Assembly: GCA_020740775.1 (NCBI GenBank) | Contig: JAHEWK010000001.1 | Location: 3,534,001-3,598,000 of the forward strand | Direction: 5' to 3' | Origin: Ilyonectria destructans | Taxonomy: Eukaryota; Ascomycota; Sordariomycetes; Hypocreales; Nectriaceae | DNA: 64,000 nucleotides | Part shown: one piece after another, positions 22,582 through 34,529 of the stretch | Layout of the letters: each line of letters begins with the position of its first letter | How positions within the stretch are numbered: the first letter of the stretch is position 1 | Position numbers and translations under genes: made by a program | Notes under the pieces: generated by a model | What the model was told of the DNA's origin: nothing | What the model saw: only the letters and a program-made list of their open reading frames with translations | Database searches by the model: none

Positions 22582-25166
22582 TTAGAATATGCACAGTTTG
22601 CCCGTCTGACCCTCGCGTGTGATCTCGTACGATAGAATGTCGTGGTTGCGATAGTGCAACATCAGCCGATATTTCCGCGGCAGCGCCGCATTTCTTCCCG
22701 CCCCGTCGCCGTCGCCGTCGCCGTCTCCCGACTGCACCGGACCCAAAGCCATACCATGTAGTGGCCGGAGAACTTTTCGGTGTGCCTCCTCGTCCGCTCG
22801 AGTTGGTAGAACCCATTCCACGCGGAACCCGTGTTCCCATACTCCCTCCGGTCGATCGATCGGTACGGCCAATCGAGTCAGCGTCAACAACACAACACGT
22901 CCCGTCGGCGACCCGATTACCACAAGTGCCAACTCCGGCGCATGGGCAAACATGTTGAGTCGGCTAGTCGCATGAAAGTGATGCCTGAGACCTTGGTCTC
23001 GAAAGTGTCCAAAGTTGAGGGCGTCGGGGCATAAAACACCAAACTCTTTGCGACCCGTTTCCTTGGAATGACAAAACCCTCGCATCTCGATGTCCTTTTC
23101 GTATGTCCGCAGCAGGTGAAACTTGTTCGCGTATTTCGCCAGTGCCTGTTCATCCTGTCTCGGGCGAGCGTTGTACTCATAGGGGCGCTCTAGAAACGCC
23201 AGAAGCCGGGCCTTATCCCGTGGGGTCGGATGGACAACTCCATTGTGTGGGAAGAAAGTCATGTCAAGCCGCGTGGGGAATGAGTCGAACGGCCCATCGT
23301 CGAGCATTTCGGCCTTTCCGTCCGATGACATGCTACCTGTCTTATCGAACGTATCCAACGAGGGTTCTGCCACACCCACGGCTGCAACTCCTTGTTGGAA
23401 CTCGCCATATACCTCCTCCAGCACCCCAAACGCTTCGTCAACTTCCCCAAACGCAGCTTGGAAAACCCAAGGGCCCGGTGGGTCGACATGCACCTGAGGC
23501 GCATTCATGTCGTTATCATTAGCGTCAACCATAACCCCGGCTTCAGCTATATCGTCTCCCTCCTGGCCTTCTTCCATCTCCTCCTCTCCCCCATCGCTGT
23601 CGGCTTCTGATTCGCCAAACTCTCCTTCGCTTGCTTCAAATTCACCCATCAGAGCGCCAGCTTCCTGTACTGCCATGGTTTGGGCCGGGAAGATCATGGG
23701 TGGAAGTTGGTTCAAAACAATGGTTGCGAATGCCGCCGAAGGCAACCGACAAGGGTTCCCAGGGATGTCATTGAGAATTTTCCTAACGTTCACTAGAGGT
23801 TGACCACCACGGCCAGGCGGTTCGTAAACGAGATCTACTCGGCTTGCGGGTAGCCCAAACAGCTCCTCCGCGGTTTTAACTTGGATGAAACTGCTCTCCG
23901 GGAGGGCAAGAACACCCCAACCTCTAGAAACGATGGCTTGGTCAGCTGGACTGCAGGTTGCGCATTGGCTTCGACTGCTGTGCTCACCTAGAAGGGGCAG
24001 GGTAGAATTCCTCGCTTTTCAGTTGGGGATGACAGAGGGGAGATATGTATATTGGCGGCTGGTTCGCCTTCCAGATGGCGGCCAGCCACATGGCCCCCTT
24101 GATGTCAATGGCGCAGACCTTCTCTGCGTAGCCGTCGTCATCATCTATGAAGCAAACATTAGGAACATTATCTGCGTGGGTACCCAGCAGGACCACGATC
24201 CTCCAGTTCCGGGCTCGCTGGCGAACATTCGCGTCAGTTTGGCCACGGGGAATCTGGGCTAATAATTCCTTGGATATGGAGCGCTCTGAAGCAAGCCCAA
24301 AAGCAAAGACAGTCACCTCATGCCGGTTCGAGCTGACGGCGATGAGCCGCGATTTCTCATGTACTGCTAGTCCCCATGCAGAAATGCCAACATTTTCGTG
24401 GAAGAATCGTCTTGGTGGTCCTCTGGATGATGCGCCAGTCGTTGCGCCGCGGCGGTGGAACACTCGTTCAGCCACCTCCTTGACATAATAAGCCACAACA
24501 TCGCCGTCGTCGTAGCATGCGACGACAACCTCTTCCTTTCCTAGAAACCCGGTAACGATGTTATTGACCAAATGCGGTCGCCTAAAATCAAGGAATCCAC
24601 CAATCGAAAGAGCGGCAACACTGGGCTTAGGGGCGAGTTGCAGGTCCGGTCGGCGAGGGATCGTCTGCGTCGGGACGGTACGGGGTCTGTAGACAAAGAT
24701 TCGGCCTTGGTACGCGACAAAGTAGAGCTAAGAGCGACGTCAGTATTAGGGCAGGGACGGCGGCAGAGTAGAGATCGGCCGGTTGGGGGGTGTCGGAGAG
24801 TCACACATTGTACACCTGGGAGAGGGCCGTCAGGTTGTTACGGAACTTTTGCATGCTGGGAATGACCCTATATATGGATGAAACGGACTCCTGTTCGTCG
24901 TCCGAGTCGAGGCCGGGCCAGGTGAAGGGCATCTCGGCGTTATGGGGATGCATGCCCAGCGAAGCTCGTTCACGGTCGCGAACGGCAATCTTTGCGCCAT
25001 CGCCAAACTATTGATTCGCAAAGAATCGGCCAGTCAGTACGGCACGGAAGGCCACTAGACGGCAGAGCCAACTCACCCGGTCCGTGGCGGTTTGCGCATG
25101 GCATTTCCCAACCGCAATTTGGTGGAGTTTCCGGGGCGGCATGCAGGCGGGCGGTTGGCTTTCCAT
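22582..25166 (-). CDS. CRT10-like WD/beta-propeller protein
   Basis: Resembles the fungal CRT10 family, named for a yeast protein affecting transcription of the ribonucleotide reductase gene RNR3; that role is family knowledge. Exons 25166-25077, 25007-24807, 24727-23988 and 23923-22582 join in frame to 790 residues. Recognisable segments are PHNAEMPFTWPGLDSDDEQE, SIYRVIPSMQKFRNNLTAL, LYFVAYQGRIFVYRP, HLVNNIVTGFLGKEEVVVAC, WGLAVHEKSRLIAVSSNRHE and ILNDIPGNP. These look like propeller blades carrying an acidic loop of about 40 residues. A DGDGDGDGAG run near the C-terminus is encoded by a hexanucleotide repeat. The start is uncertain: ATG 25166 is the first ATG in the exon-1 frame, but that frame stays open about 275 bp further upstream, and an additional 5' exon is possible. 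Confidence 0.85.
22705..22726. repeat. GTCGCC microsatellite inside the CRT10-like CDS
   Basis: Repeats of GTCGCC encode alternating Asp-Gly on the minus strand near the protein's C-terminus. Unit length is a multiple of three, so expansion or loss keeps the frame. Confidence 0.85.
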
Positions 25167-26421
25167 CAGCGATAGGGAGGGGCGGAGGGGAGCCTCGCCG
25201 TGGAGTTGCACATGCGCATTCGGGGAGACGGGTGGAGGTGTCGACCATCCACAAGGAGAGTGCGATGGTTGCGAGAGCGGATACGATGGATGGCACGGTT
25301 GTTGAGTCGAGGCTGGGTTTGCTGGGACAGACAGAGGAGGATGAGGGGATGAGAAACGGTGGGCGAGACGAGAGATGGAAGGTTGACGTTGCGAATGCGT
25401 TTGCGTTACGTTGCGTAAGTGTTGCGTTAGCTGCCCGCGCACTTGCCGGAACTGCTATTGCTGCTGCTGCTGCCGCTACTTGGATGCTCCGCAGCTCCTT
25501 CCTGCTAGTCCACGGGGTCCACGGGGGCGTGGTGAGAGGTGGCAAGCGAGAGGCGACTGGCGACTGGCGACTGACGGCAGGCGACTGACGGCAGGCGAAG
25601 GACGAACAGCGGACAGGCCAGACACAAACGAGGTGAGAGGTGACAAGTGGGTGGGAGCGTGGCGGGGCCGCGGTTGCACAGGCAGGAGCCCACTGGTTGG
25701 GGCACCTTATCGATAAGGCCATGTAGCGGCCGCCGGCAGAATTGGCGACGGCAAGTGGGTGATTTGATGAAATTGGATGCATTGATACGAAGCATGGAGC
25801 ACGCACTGTCAGCGGCTACTCCCTTTGCCCCCACTCCGCGATTCGGGTAGTTCGCCGGCGTTTCTTACGGCCGCCAGCGCAGGGGAGCCGGAACGATAGG
25901 AGAGATACTGCCTATCTACGGAGAGACTACGTACATAGTGTGCATAGCACCCATGAGCTTGTTCTATAACTAGGTTTATGAGATGGACGGACGTTACATA
26001 GTCCAGAGTATATTCTTGGTAGGACCGGGAGACCCCAGTGAAACGCTACGTACTTGCCTAAAGCACCGTCGACGCCATTTATCCACCGGGCGTGCGGAAC
26101 ATTGTCCAATCTGGTGGGAAAGTCTCACATCGGCAGTGAGACAACCGCGTCCTCGACTGCACGTCCACGTTGTGTAACATCTTCATACCGCCACCGCCAC
26201 CATTCATTTTTCGGTTACACAGAGTGGAAATCATAAATCGTCTTTGTCATTTCTTTTTCCTCTCCCAATCTTGGGAACCCAATCGCATATACATATCCGT
26301 ATCGTAACAAGGTATATCCAACGTGTATAAACCATCAAAAGGGAATCATATCCTATTGTCCATAAAAGCAACCCCAGTCTTCAACGCCGAGTCTTGGCAG
26401 CAATCCTTTTGCTTAGTATCC
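25167..26421. other. Intergenic region upstream of the CRT10-like gene
   Basis: Contains the likely promoter of the CRT10-like gene and the 3' UTR of the GH5 gene. A long minus-strand frame at 24970-25806 overlaps the CRT10 exon in another register and is not supported. A tandem repeat lies at 25552-25598. No other gene is seen. Confidence 0.5.
25552..25598. repeat. GGCGACT / GACGGCAGGC tandem repeat
   Basis: Three copies of GGCGACT are followed by two copies of a longer unit, GACTGACGGCAGGC. Non-coding. Confidence 0.8.
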
Positions 26422-27942
26422 TTACACCTTCATGAGTTCCACCATCTCCTTCATTCGATAATCCAACACCATCGTCACCCAGTCATCCTCGACCAGTGAG
26501 TATGACTCCGAGACGTTGCCAGCAGGTTTGCGCGGGTTTATCGCCCAGTACCCAAAGTCAGCGTCCATACCCTTGAGATAACGCATCAAGTTCTGCCAGT
26601 AGTTGGCCGAGCCCATTGAGGGAACGCGCCCGGAACCAATCTCGCCGACCCACACCGGCGCCACGTCGCCCTCGAGCAGATATCCCCAATTGTGTCGCAT
26701 TGTCTCGGCAAACGACTCATACGTACGCTGAAGGAACCGACCCTCGGTACTGCCCCATCCGGACCACGCATAAACGTGCGCCGAGTACACCACTCGGTTT
26801 TCCACATCCAGCTGGACGGGACGTTCACCAACATGGGAGAGGTCGTTGGAAGACTCTGTGCCTTCGACAATGACAAGCCAGCTCGACTTCATGGCCAGCA
26901 GACGGTTTCCACACTTCTCGGCCGCCGGCGCCCACTTAGACCATGGCATTGTGCCCCAGAGGCCACGGATCTCGTTGCGGAGATCGACACCGATCACAAG
27001 CGGGTTCTTAATCAGTGGTTGCATGATGGTCTCCCAGTGCTGAATCCACTCTTCCTCGGTCTGCTTTACACGGCAGATGGAGCCCAGGTAGTCGTTGGCC
27101 CAAGCTGCATCACACGGGTCCGCCCCGCAGCACCAAGTGGCACTGGTGATGTGGTTATTCACAATGACAGCGATGCCCGCGTCTGTCAGCGCCGTTACAA
27201 CGGCTTCGAAGACATCCAGCGCGCTCTTCCCGGCCAGGTCCGGGTTTGCGCTCACAAGCTCAGCGTCAATGACGGGGTTCTTCATGACCACTTCGTCCGC
27301 ATAAGGCAGCCGGACGCTGTTAAAGCCCAGCCGCTTGATCGACTCTGCGATGGTTTTGCGGTGCTGGATGTCTAGTCCGCCGGGCACAAAGAGCTCATCG
27401 CTGGCTCCATACCAGTTAATCGAAGAAAGCTTAAAGCGACGCCCGTCGGCATCGACCACATGACGGCCTTGGGTTCGCAGAGGCAGGGTGTAATCAGCGA
27501 TACGGGTTCGCTGAGATGGTGGATGCAAGGGCTGTTGGCTGAAAAATTCCGTGGCCGGATCGGGCACCCATCGCTCACTCAGGGCGGCCTCAGTGTGCCA
27601 AAGGTATATCCAGACGATACCAACGAGGAGTAACGTCACCAGGAAGAAGATGCTGCACCGAGAGCCACGGAACCTCCTCCGCTTCGCACTGCAGTTCCAC
27701 GAGCAGGACCGCTTTGGTCGGGAGACGGCCTCGACATCGAGGCCATGCACATAATCGACATACTCGCGGTCTTCCGGACTCTCAACCTCGCCGTCATTTT
27801 GGTTGTCGGTGTCCTCAGTGTCGCTCCAGTCGTTCAAGAGGCGGACGCGTTGCGTCGTGTTGGTGTTAGTCGTCGTAGTTGACGCTTTGCGGGGCCGGTG
27901 GACACTGAGAAAGCCCGGCAGTTGGAGAGCCCCGCCAGCCAT
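26422..27942 (-). CDS. Membrane-anchored GH5 glycoside hydrolase
   Basis: Predicted retaining beta-glycosidase of the cellulase (GH5) family; substrate not predictable here. Single exon, 506 residues. The first 95 residues are hydrophilic with a Thr/Asn stretch and a basic cluster (KRRRFRGSR). One hydrophobic helix follows (about 97-115), then the catalytic domain, which implies a type II membrane protein. Catalytic residues appear as Glu324 in VDLRNEIRG (acid/base) and Glu434 in VWVGEIGSG (nucleophile). The family's substrate-binding His is probably H389 in SAHVYAWSGWG. VNNHITSATWCC and Cys pairs around residues 271-290 suggest disulfides. The start is the ATG at 27942; the frame stays open upstream only by a GTG codon. 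The neighbours are unrelated genes on the same strand. Confidence 0.92.
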   Translation of the reverse strand: MAGGALQLPGFLSVHRPRKASTTTTNTNTTQRVRLLNDWSDTEDTDNQNDGEVESPEDREYVDYVHGLDVEAVSRPKRSCSWNCSAKRRRFRGSRCSIFFLVTLLLVGIVWIYLWHTEAALSERWVPDPATEFFSQQPLHPPSQRTRIADYTLPLRTQGRHVVDADGRRFKLSSINWYGASDELFVPGGLDIQHRKTIAESIKRLGFNSVRLPYADEVVMKNPVIDAELVSANPDLAGKSALDVFEAVVTALTDAGIAVIVNNHITSATWCCGADPCDAAWANDYLGSICRVKQTEEEWIQHWETIMQPLIKNPLVIGVDLRNEIRGLWGTMPWSKWAPAAEKCGNRLLAMKSSWLVIVEGTESSNDLSHVGERPVQLDVENRVVYSAHVYAWSGWGSTEGRFLQRTYESFAETMRHNWGYLLEGDVAPVWVGEIGSGRVPSMGSANYWQNLMRYLKGMDADFGYWAINPRKPAGNVSESYSLVEDDWVTMVLDYRMKEMVELMKV

Positions 27943-29220
27943 TGAGATGGATGAGGTCACAAATCACGTGGTTGAATCTGACACCCACAAAGTTTGTCGT
28001 TGGAAGTCAAGCTTCTGGATCTGCATCGGCCTCAGGCGAGCGAGGAGCTAGGGGACCAGTCGGTCTGTCGATCCGGTTTGTTCGAAATGGGAGGTTAGGT
28101 GCGCCCTGGCGTTGAATTGGTCGATAGCACCATTAAAGCCAATGGTGAATCCTGGAGTAGGTATCGTGGAGCGTCTAAGACTGAAGTGACAGGCCACCTA
28201 AGCAACGGGCAGAACTGTCGCGCGGGGAGACAAAACGTGAGGAAACAATTACCCAACCGCAAGGGTGTGCAGCAGGAGGATGCTTTAATGGTGTTATATC
28301 TCTTCGATCTCCCGTCAGATCCTTAGATGGGTTCCTCCGGAACCACCGGGAGGGGGGCTGACAGAGTCCGTGGCGTGGCTTTCGGGGACTGGCCATGATT
28401 CTCCAGGACGCACGCGACACACTTTGATCTCACTGGCACAGCTCTGCGGCGCACGCGACTGGGTTCCAATCTTTCACAGCGCATGATATTTGTGGGATAA
28501 TCGTCATTATTATTAGACTAACTTTTTTTCCCCTTGGGATGCTCACGATAAGGCGTCCCAAGCGTTTCGTTTGTAACTTTAGGTTGCCAGAGCCAAGGCA
28601 TTCTGCGACCTGCGCTTCTTTTCGGCGATTCGCTCTTTTCGCAAACCCCATCATCGCATGTCGCACCTCGCACAGCTCTCGTATCCGCAGCATCCGGCGC
28701 CAGCAGAGACCACAGTCCAATCCCGTGTCTCCTCGGATTGTCTTCCGTTTCTATCGAAGCATCCAATGGTGTCGTTTGTTGCTGCCTTCCTATCGGATCC
28801 CAGATCTGACATATATAAAACACTGCATTTAGGTTTGACTCTATCTCGGAGCCTATTCCCGTTGCTCACCGTCAGGATCGGTGCGTGTCCATGTCCTTCT
28901 GCCTATTGAAATGGCAATTGCCCTCAAATCAACGCCACGCTTTCGTTTCCATAATTATTCAATATACATAGTAGATCAAGTGGTTCGGCTTCGTCCTCTC
29001 GTGGGGACGTGGCCTGTGTAGGCAGTCTTGCGTAAGCCGCCGTGTGTCGCGTTACGTGTGTCGCACGTCCGCGCTGTTAGAGCTGCATCCCGCCGCGTGG
29101 CGAGGCATGTCGGCGCTGCGAAAGATGGTGGTTTCGTTATGCGATTATTCCTTGGGTATTTCCCTGCAAGGATTTGGCCTCCTCTTTCTTCATTCGTCTC
29201 GTTGATGATGTAAAAATTCC
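27943..29220. other. Intergenic region between GH5 and receptor genes
   Basis: Holds the likely GH5 promoter and the receptor's 3' UTR. Small frames at 28539-28832 and 28976-29299 are Arg/Ser-rich and lack recognisable features. No gene is supported. Confidence 0.5.
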
Positions 29221-30870
29221 TCATGTTCGGTTCATGCCCAGGGGGTTCACTTCTTTGTAAGGGTGGTTCGAGAGGGCGTAGGTATCTTCGGCGTCCCAAG
29301 AGGACGACAGCGGTGGTCTTGGGCTCGAAAATGATCGTACTGGTGCATGGTAACGCTCGGTTCGGCCGAAATAGTCGGGCGTTCTTCGTCCATCATTGGG
29401 TGATTTCACTGAAGAAAGGGGTGTTACCACAGCGCTCGAATCCCGCGAGAGCATCTCGTACGAACGTGTGTCTTTCTTAACCTCGGTTCTTGCATCAACC
29501 GATACGAACTCCTTCTTGTTTCGCTTGAAGGGCGCCGTTATCAGCTCAGCCCATCCTGTAGCCATGGACCATCGTCCAAGTAGGAAGAGGAGCCAAATGC
29601 CGTTCAGCTTCGCCTGGTTAGCGGAACTCAATATCATAATAGGGTGTATACACCTACAGCAAGGAGGAGCAGGACCGCAGTGACGGTTGCCACATTGACA
29701 ACCAGAGAGCGTGCCTGATCGAGGCACTTGTCCTTTTGGCCTGAAGCACCAATGAGACAGAGAACCCAGTCCTCGCCCACCTTCGGGTCGTGGGTGACGG
29801 ACTGGACGACGTTGTCCTGGAAAACAAAGATGACGGAGAAGAAGATGACGTCGGCAATAATGATGAGGACAATAGCAATTCCTCGCCATTGGAGAGAGAT
29901 GACGCGACGAACTCGGCGGTAGGCCTGGCGGGGACTCAAGGTCTTGACGCTGTTGGTGTACGTGGGCAAGCTGGAACCCTCAGAGGAAGCTCCACTGTCG
30001 GACAGAGAAGCCAAGTAGACCTTGATGCAGTAACCAAAGGTAGCGAATGTGATGATGACGGTCAGGCCGGCGAACAATAGCAGCGGGATCCAGAAGTCGG
30101 CCAAACTGTTCTCGTGGTTGATATGGCACGTTGCGCCGAAGCGGAAAGAGAGACCGCTGAAGACGAGGGCTAGGATGATGCCCAGGATTGGTACACCCCA
30201 TCCTGCAGCCTGCGCAAAGATCATAAAGCTGCGGCCGACAAGAACTTGCCAGCAGATCTGGAGGTGGAGGGAGACGGATCGCAAAAACGCCCACATGACA
30301 CCAGACCAGCCACCCAGGAGGAGAAGGGATCCCGATGCGCCACAGACCTTGTTTGTTTTCATGCTGTGGGGTGTGATTTTGTTATAACATTGATCCGGCT
30401 GAGCAGCCAACGGGATGACGAATCCGAGCTACAACTTTATTAGCCACTCTCGTCCAGGATCCAACGAGAGTGCGACGACCAGGGAGAGAAGAACTCACAT
30501 TCATCAACAAGACAGCGAAGGTGAGACAGATGCTGAGGTAGTGGCGGTTGGTTTTGTCAACCGGCAAAAAGGCCCAAGAGAGCAAGAGGAAAACGCAGCA
30601 TAGCACGCTGGAGAGCGCGACCCAGTTGGCAACCGCCGTCAACGTGTCGAAGTAGTCGGGATATACCCAGTCCGTCATGGGACAGGGCAAGCAACAATGC
30701 ATCTCACCCACAGATTGGCAAAGCCGTCCATCGACAACTAACCATGGATTGTTAGTAATGTGGATTCACCGTGACCTGGCTCAGAAGCTCTTACATCCAC
30801 CCACATCGGGGAACAAATTGGCGTCGAAAAAGGGCGACGGGCACAGGTTGACACCGGAGACGTTGGCCAT
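29221..30870 (-). CDS. Frizzled/Smoothened-like seven-transmembrane receptor
   Basis: Predicted G-protein-coupled receptor of the fungal Frizzled/Smoothened-like class; ligand unknown. Exons 30870-30795, 30737-30499, 30428-29658 and 29613-29221 join in frame to 492 residues. The extracellular N-terminus is short and Cys-rich (C10, C32, C40, C41, C44), with DWVYPDYFDTL before helix 1. Seven hydrophobic segments lie at about 60-82, 93-113, 136-158, 180-201, 216-240, 287-308 and 346-376. The loop before helix 3 contains a further Cys pair, and GGWSGVMWAFLRSVSLHLQICW is the helix-3 region. The cytosolic tail of about 110 residues is Ser/Thr-rich. The last intron (29657-29614) interrupts helix 7; if retained, the protein ends seven residues later without a tail. 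The family call rests on topology and motif memory; the seven-helix structure is clear. Confidence 0.87.
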
Positions 30871-33530
30871 TTTGAATAATAGAAAGCAGGAACAGTTCGA
30901 GGTTGCAAAAGATGAGAGATAGGGCGCAATGGGCGCCGTCTAGGTTGGGAACACTCTTGGTTTCGGTTGGTGCAAATGTCGGTACTGCCGAGAGGCAGAG
31001 TAATAGGCGGCGGTGGTCGTCGATGATCGATTCAAGAGCGAAATAATAGTGGCCAGTCGTGTTATGCTAGCACCAGTATACAGAGTAGGAAGATTCGTCG
31101 CGTAAGCTTCGATTATGCTAGGTCGAACGGGGAAACCGAGACGGGTTCGACAATGGCGACAACGAGGTTGTGTGCAACAGATATTCAGAAGTAGGACGGC
31201 GAGGAAGCGAGCCCGACCCAGAGGCAGTGGTGTTGTGGCAGGTGGGATATTACACGAGGATTGGTGGGTGAATGATATAGTCAAAGTCAACACAGAATTA
31301 GGATAGCAAGGCCGAGGGAGAGTTTGGCAGAATAGAGATCAAACAAGAGTCGGACAGCAAGAACGAGGCCGCGCGCGTGGGTGGAGGGCACGCGGCCATA
31401 TAAAGTAGTTGGATAGATGGCTATACGGATGGGCAAGCAGCCGTGAGAGCAGCACCCACCACGCTGGGGCAGAGGCGGAGGTCCCTTTGACATCCACAAG
31501 GCACCCCTGTCATGCTGGACAGAAGAGAGTTCTTCTGCATCTTGCAGCTCCGTCTCCCACCCACTCGGGGCCGGTAGACTACGAGCGGAGGGCCTTACCC
31601 ATCGGAGGTTGGCCAGGGACCAGGGACCAGGGACTGTTGGGCAGGGACCAATGGCGCGGGTATGGGCGGTCGAGTCGACGCTTGCACTGAGTGTCCGGCG
31701 CTGCGAGCCACCATGTCCGATGGCTGTGTCTCGTCATTGGGGGAGGCCGGTCGGCGATGACGAGAGGGCGCCCATGGGCAGCGTCGACGAAAGCGGCGGG
31801 GAGGAGGGGAAAAGCCATAGGGCAGGGATATTTGGTGACCCACCGCCGCGTAGCGCACCGCAGCATTGGAGCAGGGCTCTGGCTGCCTGCCAGGGCGTGC
31901 CAGGGCCCTAGCGACGCAGCGAGGGGATCAACTGCGATGGGGAATGGGTGTGCTAATGTCAGGGGAAGAGGCGAGGAAGAGGCGAGGTCAGTTAGCAGCC
32001 CCGGAGGTTTTCCAGTCGAGGGGGCGTGCTGGGGTCGAGGTGCCTGCCAGTTTTTCCCCGTCACGACACTCCCCTGCCATCTGACTCCCACAGCCAGGCC
32101 TCTCAACCCCAGACCCCAGCAGCCCAGCGTCCAGATACGGCCAACACTGTGAGAAAGGTCACTCAACCCACGGATCGCTCGATGTGAGTGGTAGACTGCG
32201 GCTGTAGGTATCAGGTCGGCCGTTTGTCGAGACCCGGATCGGGAGGCCCGCGTGCTGGTAGCACGGGACGTCCCTCCAGCAGCCCATCTCCATCCACACG
32301 ACGACACTGTATCCCGTCGAGGAAGCGAAAAACATGGAGCCCGCCCTACCAACCATGTCCAGACCCCAAAAGCTCATCTCCAGCCACCAACCAAGGCGCT
32401 GGATCTGGTTTTGTCGCCTCTCGCCTACAGCATCTTCCTACCAGCTCGACCTTGACTGATACGTCCGTGTCGTGAGCTAGGGGACGCGCCGTGCCTGAGC
32501 TGGGAGGGGCCGGCTCTTGTCGCCAACCTTTGTTAGGGAGGGAAGCCGACGCTTTGTCGAAGAATAGCAACCGAGTTGGTTGTCGAGAGTGCACTAGGAG
32601 CCGCGAGCAGGTTGTCGGAGGGTGGCTCGTACCTGTACCTGTGCGCAGGTACGTTAAATGGCATACATGACCGGCGGCATGACCTGCCGCGGTCATGCCG
32701 TTCACCGACAGGACGGCAGTGCCTCCGATGGCGGTGCTCTGCTGCCAGTGGAGAGGCGTTTCTCGAGGCCTCAATTGCCGTTGACGAGCCGTTGGGAGGG
32801 CTCCATTATTCTTGCGATGTGTCGGATAGCGGGGATCAAAGAGTTTCTGTCTCCATCGCCACCGTCATTGCTATCGTAACCCTCGTCCTTGTCCCGCCAT
32901 TGTGTGGTACCGATATTGTTTCACCACTGTGGTGCACAGGTCTCGCCGCCACGTTCTTTAACTGGGCACTAATAGTCGGGCGGGCTCGCCCTGGCATGTC
33001 GCACCACCGAATGTTGGACTATTCTAGGCGGGCTCCATTCCGTTCTCACCGTCTCAAGGCATATCCGTGCGGTCGACTTGCGAAACTCGGTTCTTCGCAG
33101 TCGGTATTGTTGAAGAGACCCGCAGAAACCCCCCAGGTATCAAACGCGGCACTCTTTGAAAACACAAATGTCACGCAAAACAACAATAGCCTTTGGCTTA
33201 GTGGCAGTTGCGTGTCATAGCAGCGCGGCATTATCCAGCGTCGTCGTAATACGAGTCTCGCAGCCCCCAAGCAGTTTGGGGCCCAGCTGAGTGTTTCGTC
33301 CCACTGGGCACGGGTGGCACGGTCATGGTCAAGGCACGATAATAATGGCTCCCACCCTGAATTAGGCTGTGAGATGGAGACGGGCAATAGCGGATATGGG
33401 TAGGTAAGCGGCCTTGTTTGTGCGAGAGACTGCAGTGAGCAAGGAAGCGAGGAAGGGATGAGGATGTTACGATACGACACCCGCCCTTACATTCGGTATC
33501 CTCCCGTCCCCTAGGGCTGAGACGATCGAA

Positions 33531-33570
33531 TGCCACCTTTCCTGCCACCTCTCCTGCCACCCTTCCTGCC
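33531..33570. repeat. TGCCACCTTTCC tandem repeat
   Basis: Three and a third imperfect copies of a 12-bp unit (TGCCACCTTTCC, TGCCACCTCTCC, TGCCACCCTTCC, TGCC) in non-coding sequence. Confidence 0.8.
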
Positions 33571-34495
33571 ATAAATCGATTTTTTTCTCCTCCCGCTTTA
33601 GGCCAAGAGACGGAATGTTACAGTTTCGCCCAAATCGCGTTACGGCCATGCTCCATCGCCGATAATCGCCATCATGGACCAAGTCTCCGCAACACGGACA
33701 GAGTTCTGTCAGTTTTCGTTTTCTACCATTGTCCTCGTGATTGGGGGAGTAAGCCAATCCTCCGCATCTATCTGTCCTCTCTGCAGATGATAATTATAGC
33801 AGAGGCCAAACAAGTAGCCACTCCACCGATGTGATAATTCCAGGCCGTACCGGTACCTGGAGCGCTCGCCCTCCCACTCCATCCATCACGGTAGCGTTCA
33901 CCTTCTTACCTCTTGTTGATTAGCACTAGGTCCATCGCAATTAACCCTTGTGTGGCACCAATAGCACCCGTCTGGCCCGTGGACGGCTAAAAGCGCCCAT
34001 CCCGTTGGTGCTAGATCGAGACAAAGGAGCCATTGTCAAAGTGGCTGGCTGTTAACACTTGGCTATTCGTGGACATCCAACCTATCGTCTGTGCCAACGC
34101 CGTCCCGACGGTGACTGGCGAAAGCCCAGCGGTGACAGTTGGTGGCAGAAGCGCCAAGGTCAATATCAACCTCTGTTAAGACTGTCAATAATACCCTCAG
34201 CGCGGCTGTCTTGGACCAGTCACGCTCGCCCATCAGCCGTCGCCCATCGCCGCGCGCCGTGGACTGCGCATCTTGGGGAGCCATTCGCTCCGGCCCTGGA
34301 AGCCCTCTAAACGACTAGGACGCGTCCCAGCGCTGTGACTGGCTTCTCGGCCCTTCTTCCCCCTCATTCTCCATAACCCAACCACAGCACCCCCGTTACA
34401 CTCGTCACCCTCGTCGCGCCCCTTGTCCCCATCGCCGTGCCCTAGTCGACATCGCTTTGCCCTTGTCCATGCCATGCTCACTGCGTGTAGTATCC

Positions 34496-34529
34496 TTGGC
34501 TGTTGGCTGTTGGCTGTTGGCTGTTGGCT
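34496..34529. repeat. TTGGCTG tandem repeat
   Basis: Nearly five perfect copies of the heptamer TTGGCTG, then decayed TTGGCTTT copies. Non-coding. Confidence 0.9.

Noticed and set aside
24970..25806. 278-codon minus-strand ORF overlapping the CRT10-like first exon
   Set aside because: It is in another frame from the exon that joins correctly to the CRT10 core, and it is Pro/Ser/Arg-rich with no motif.
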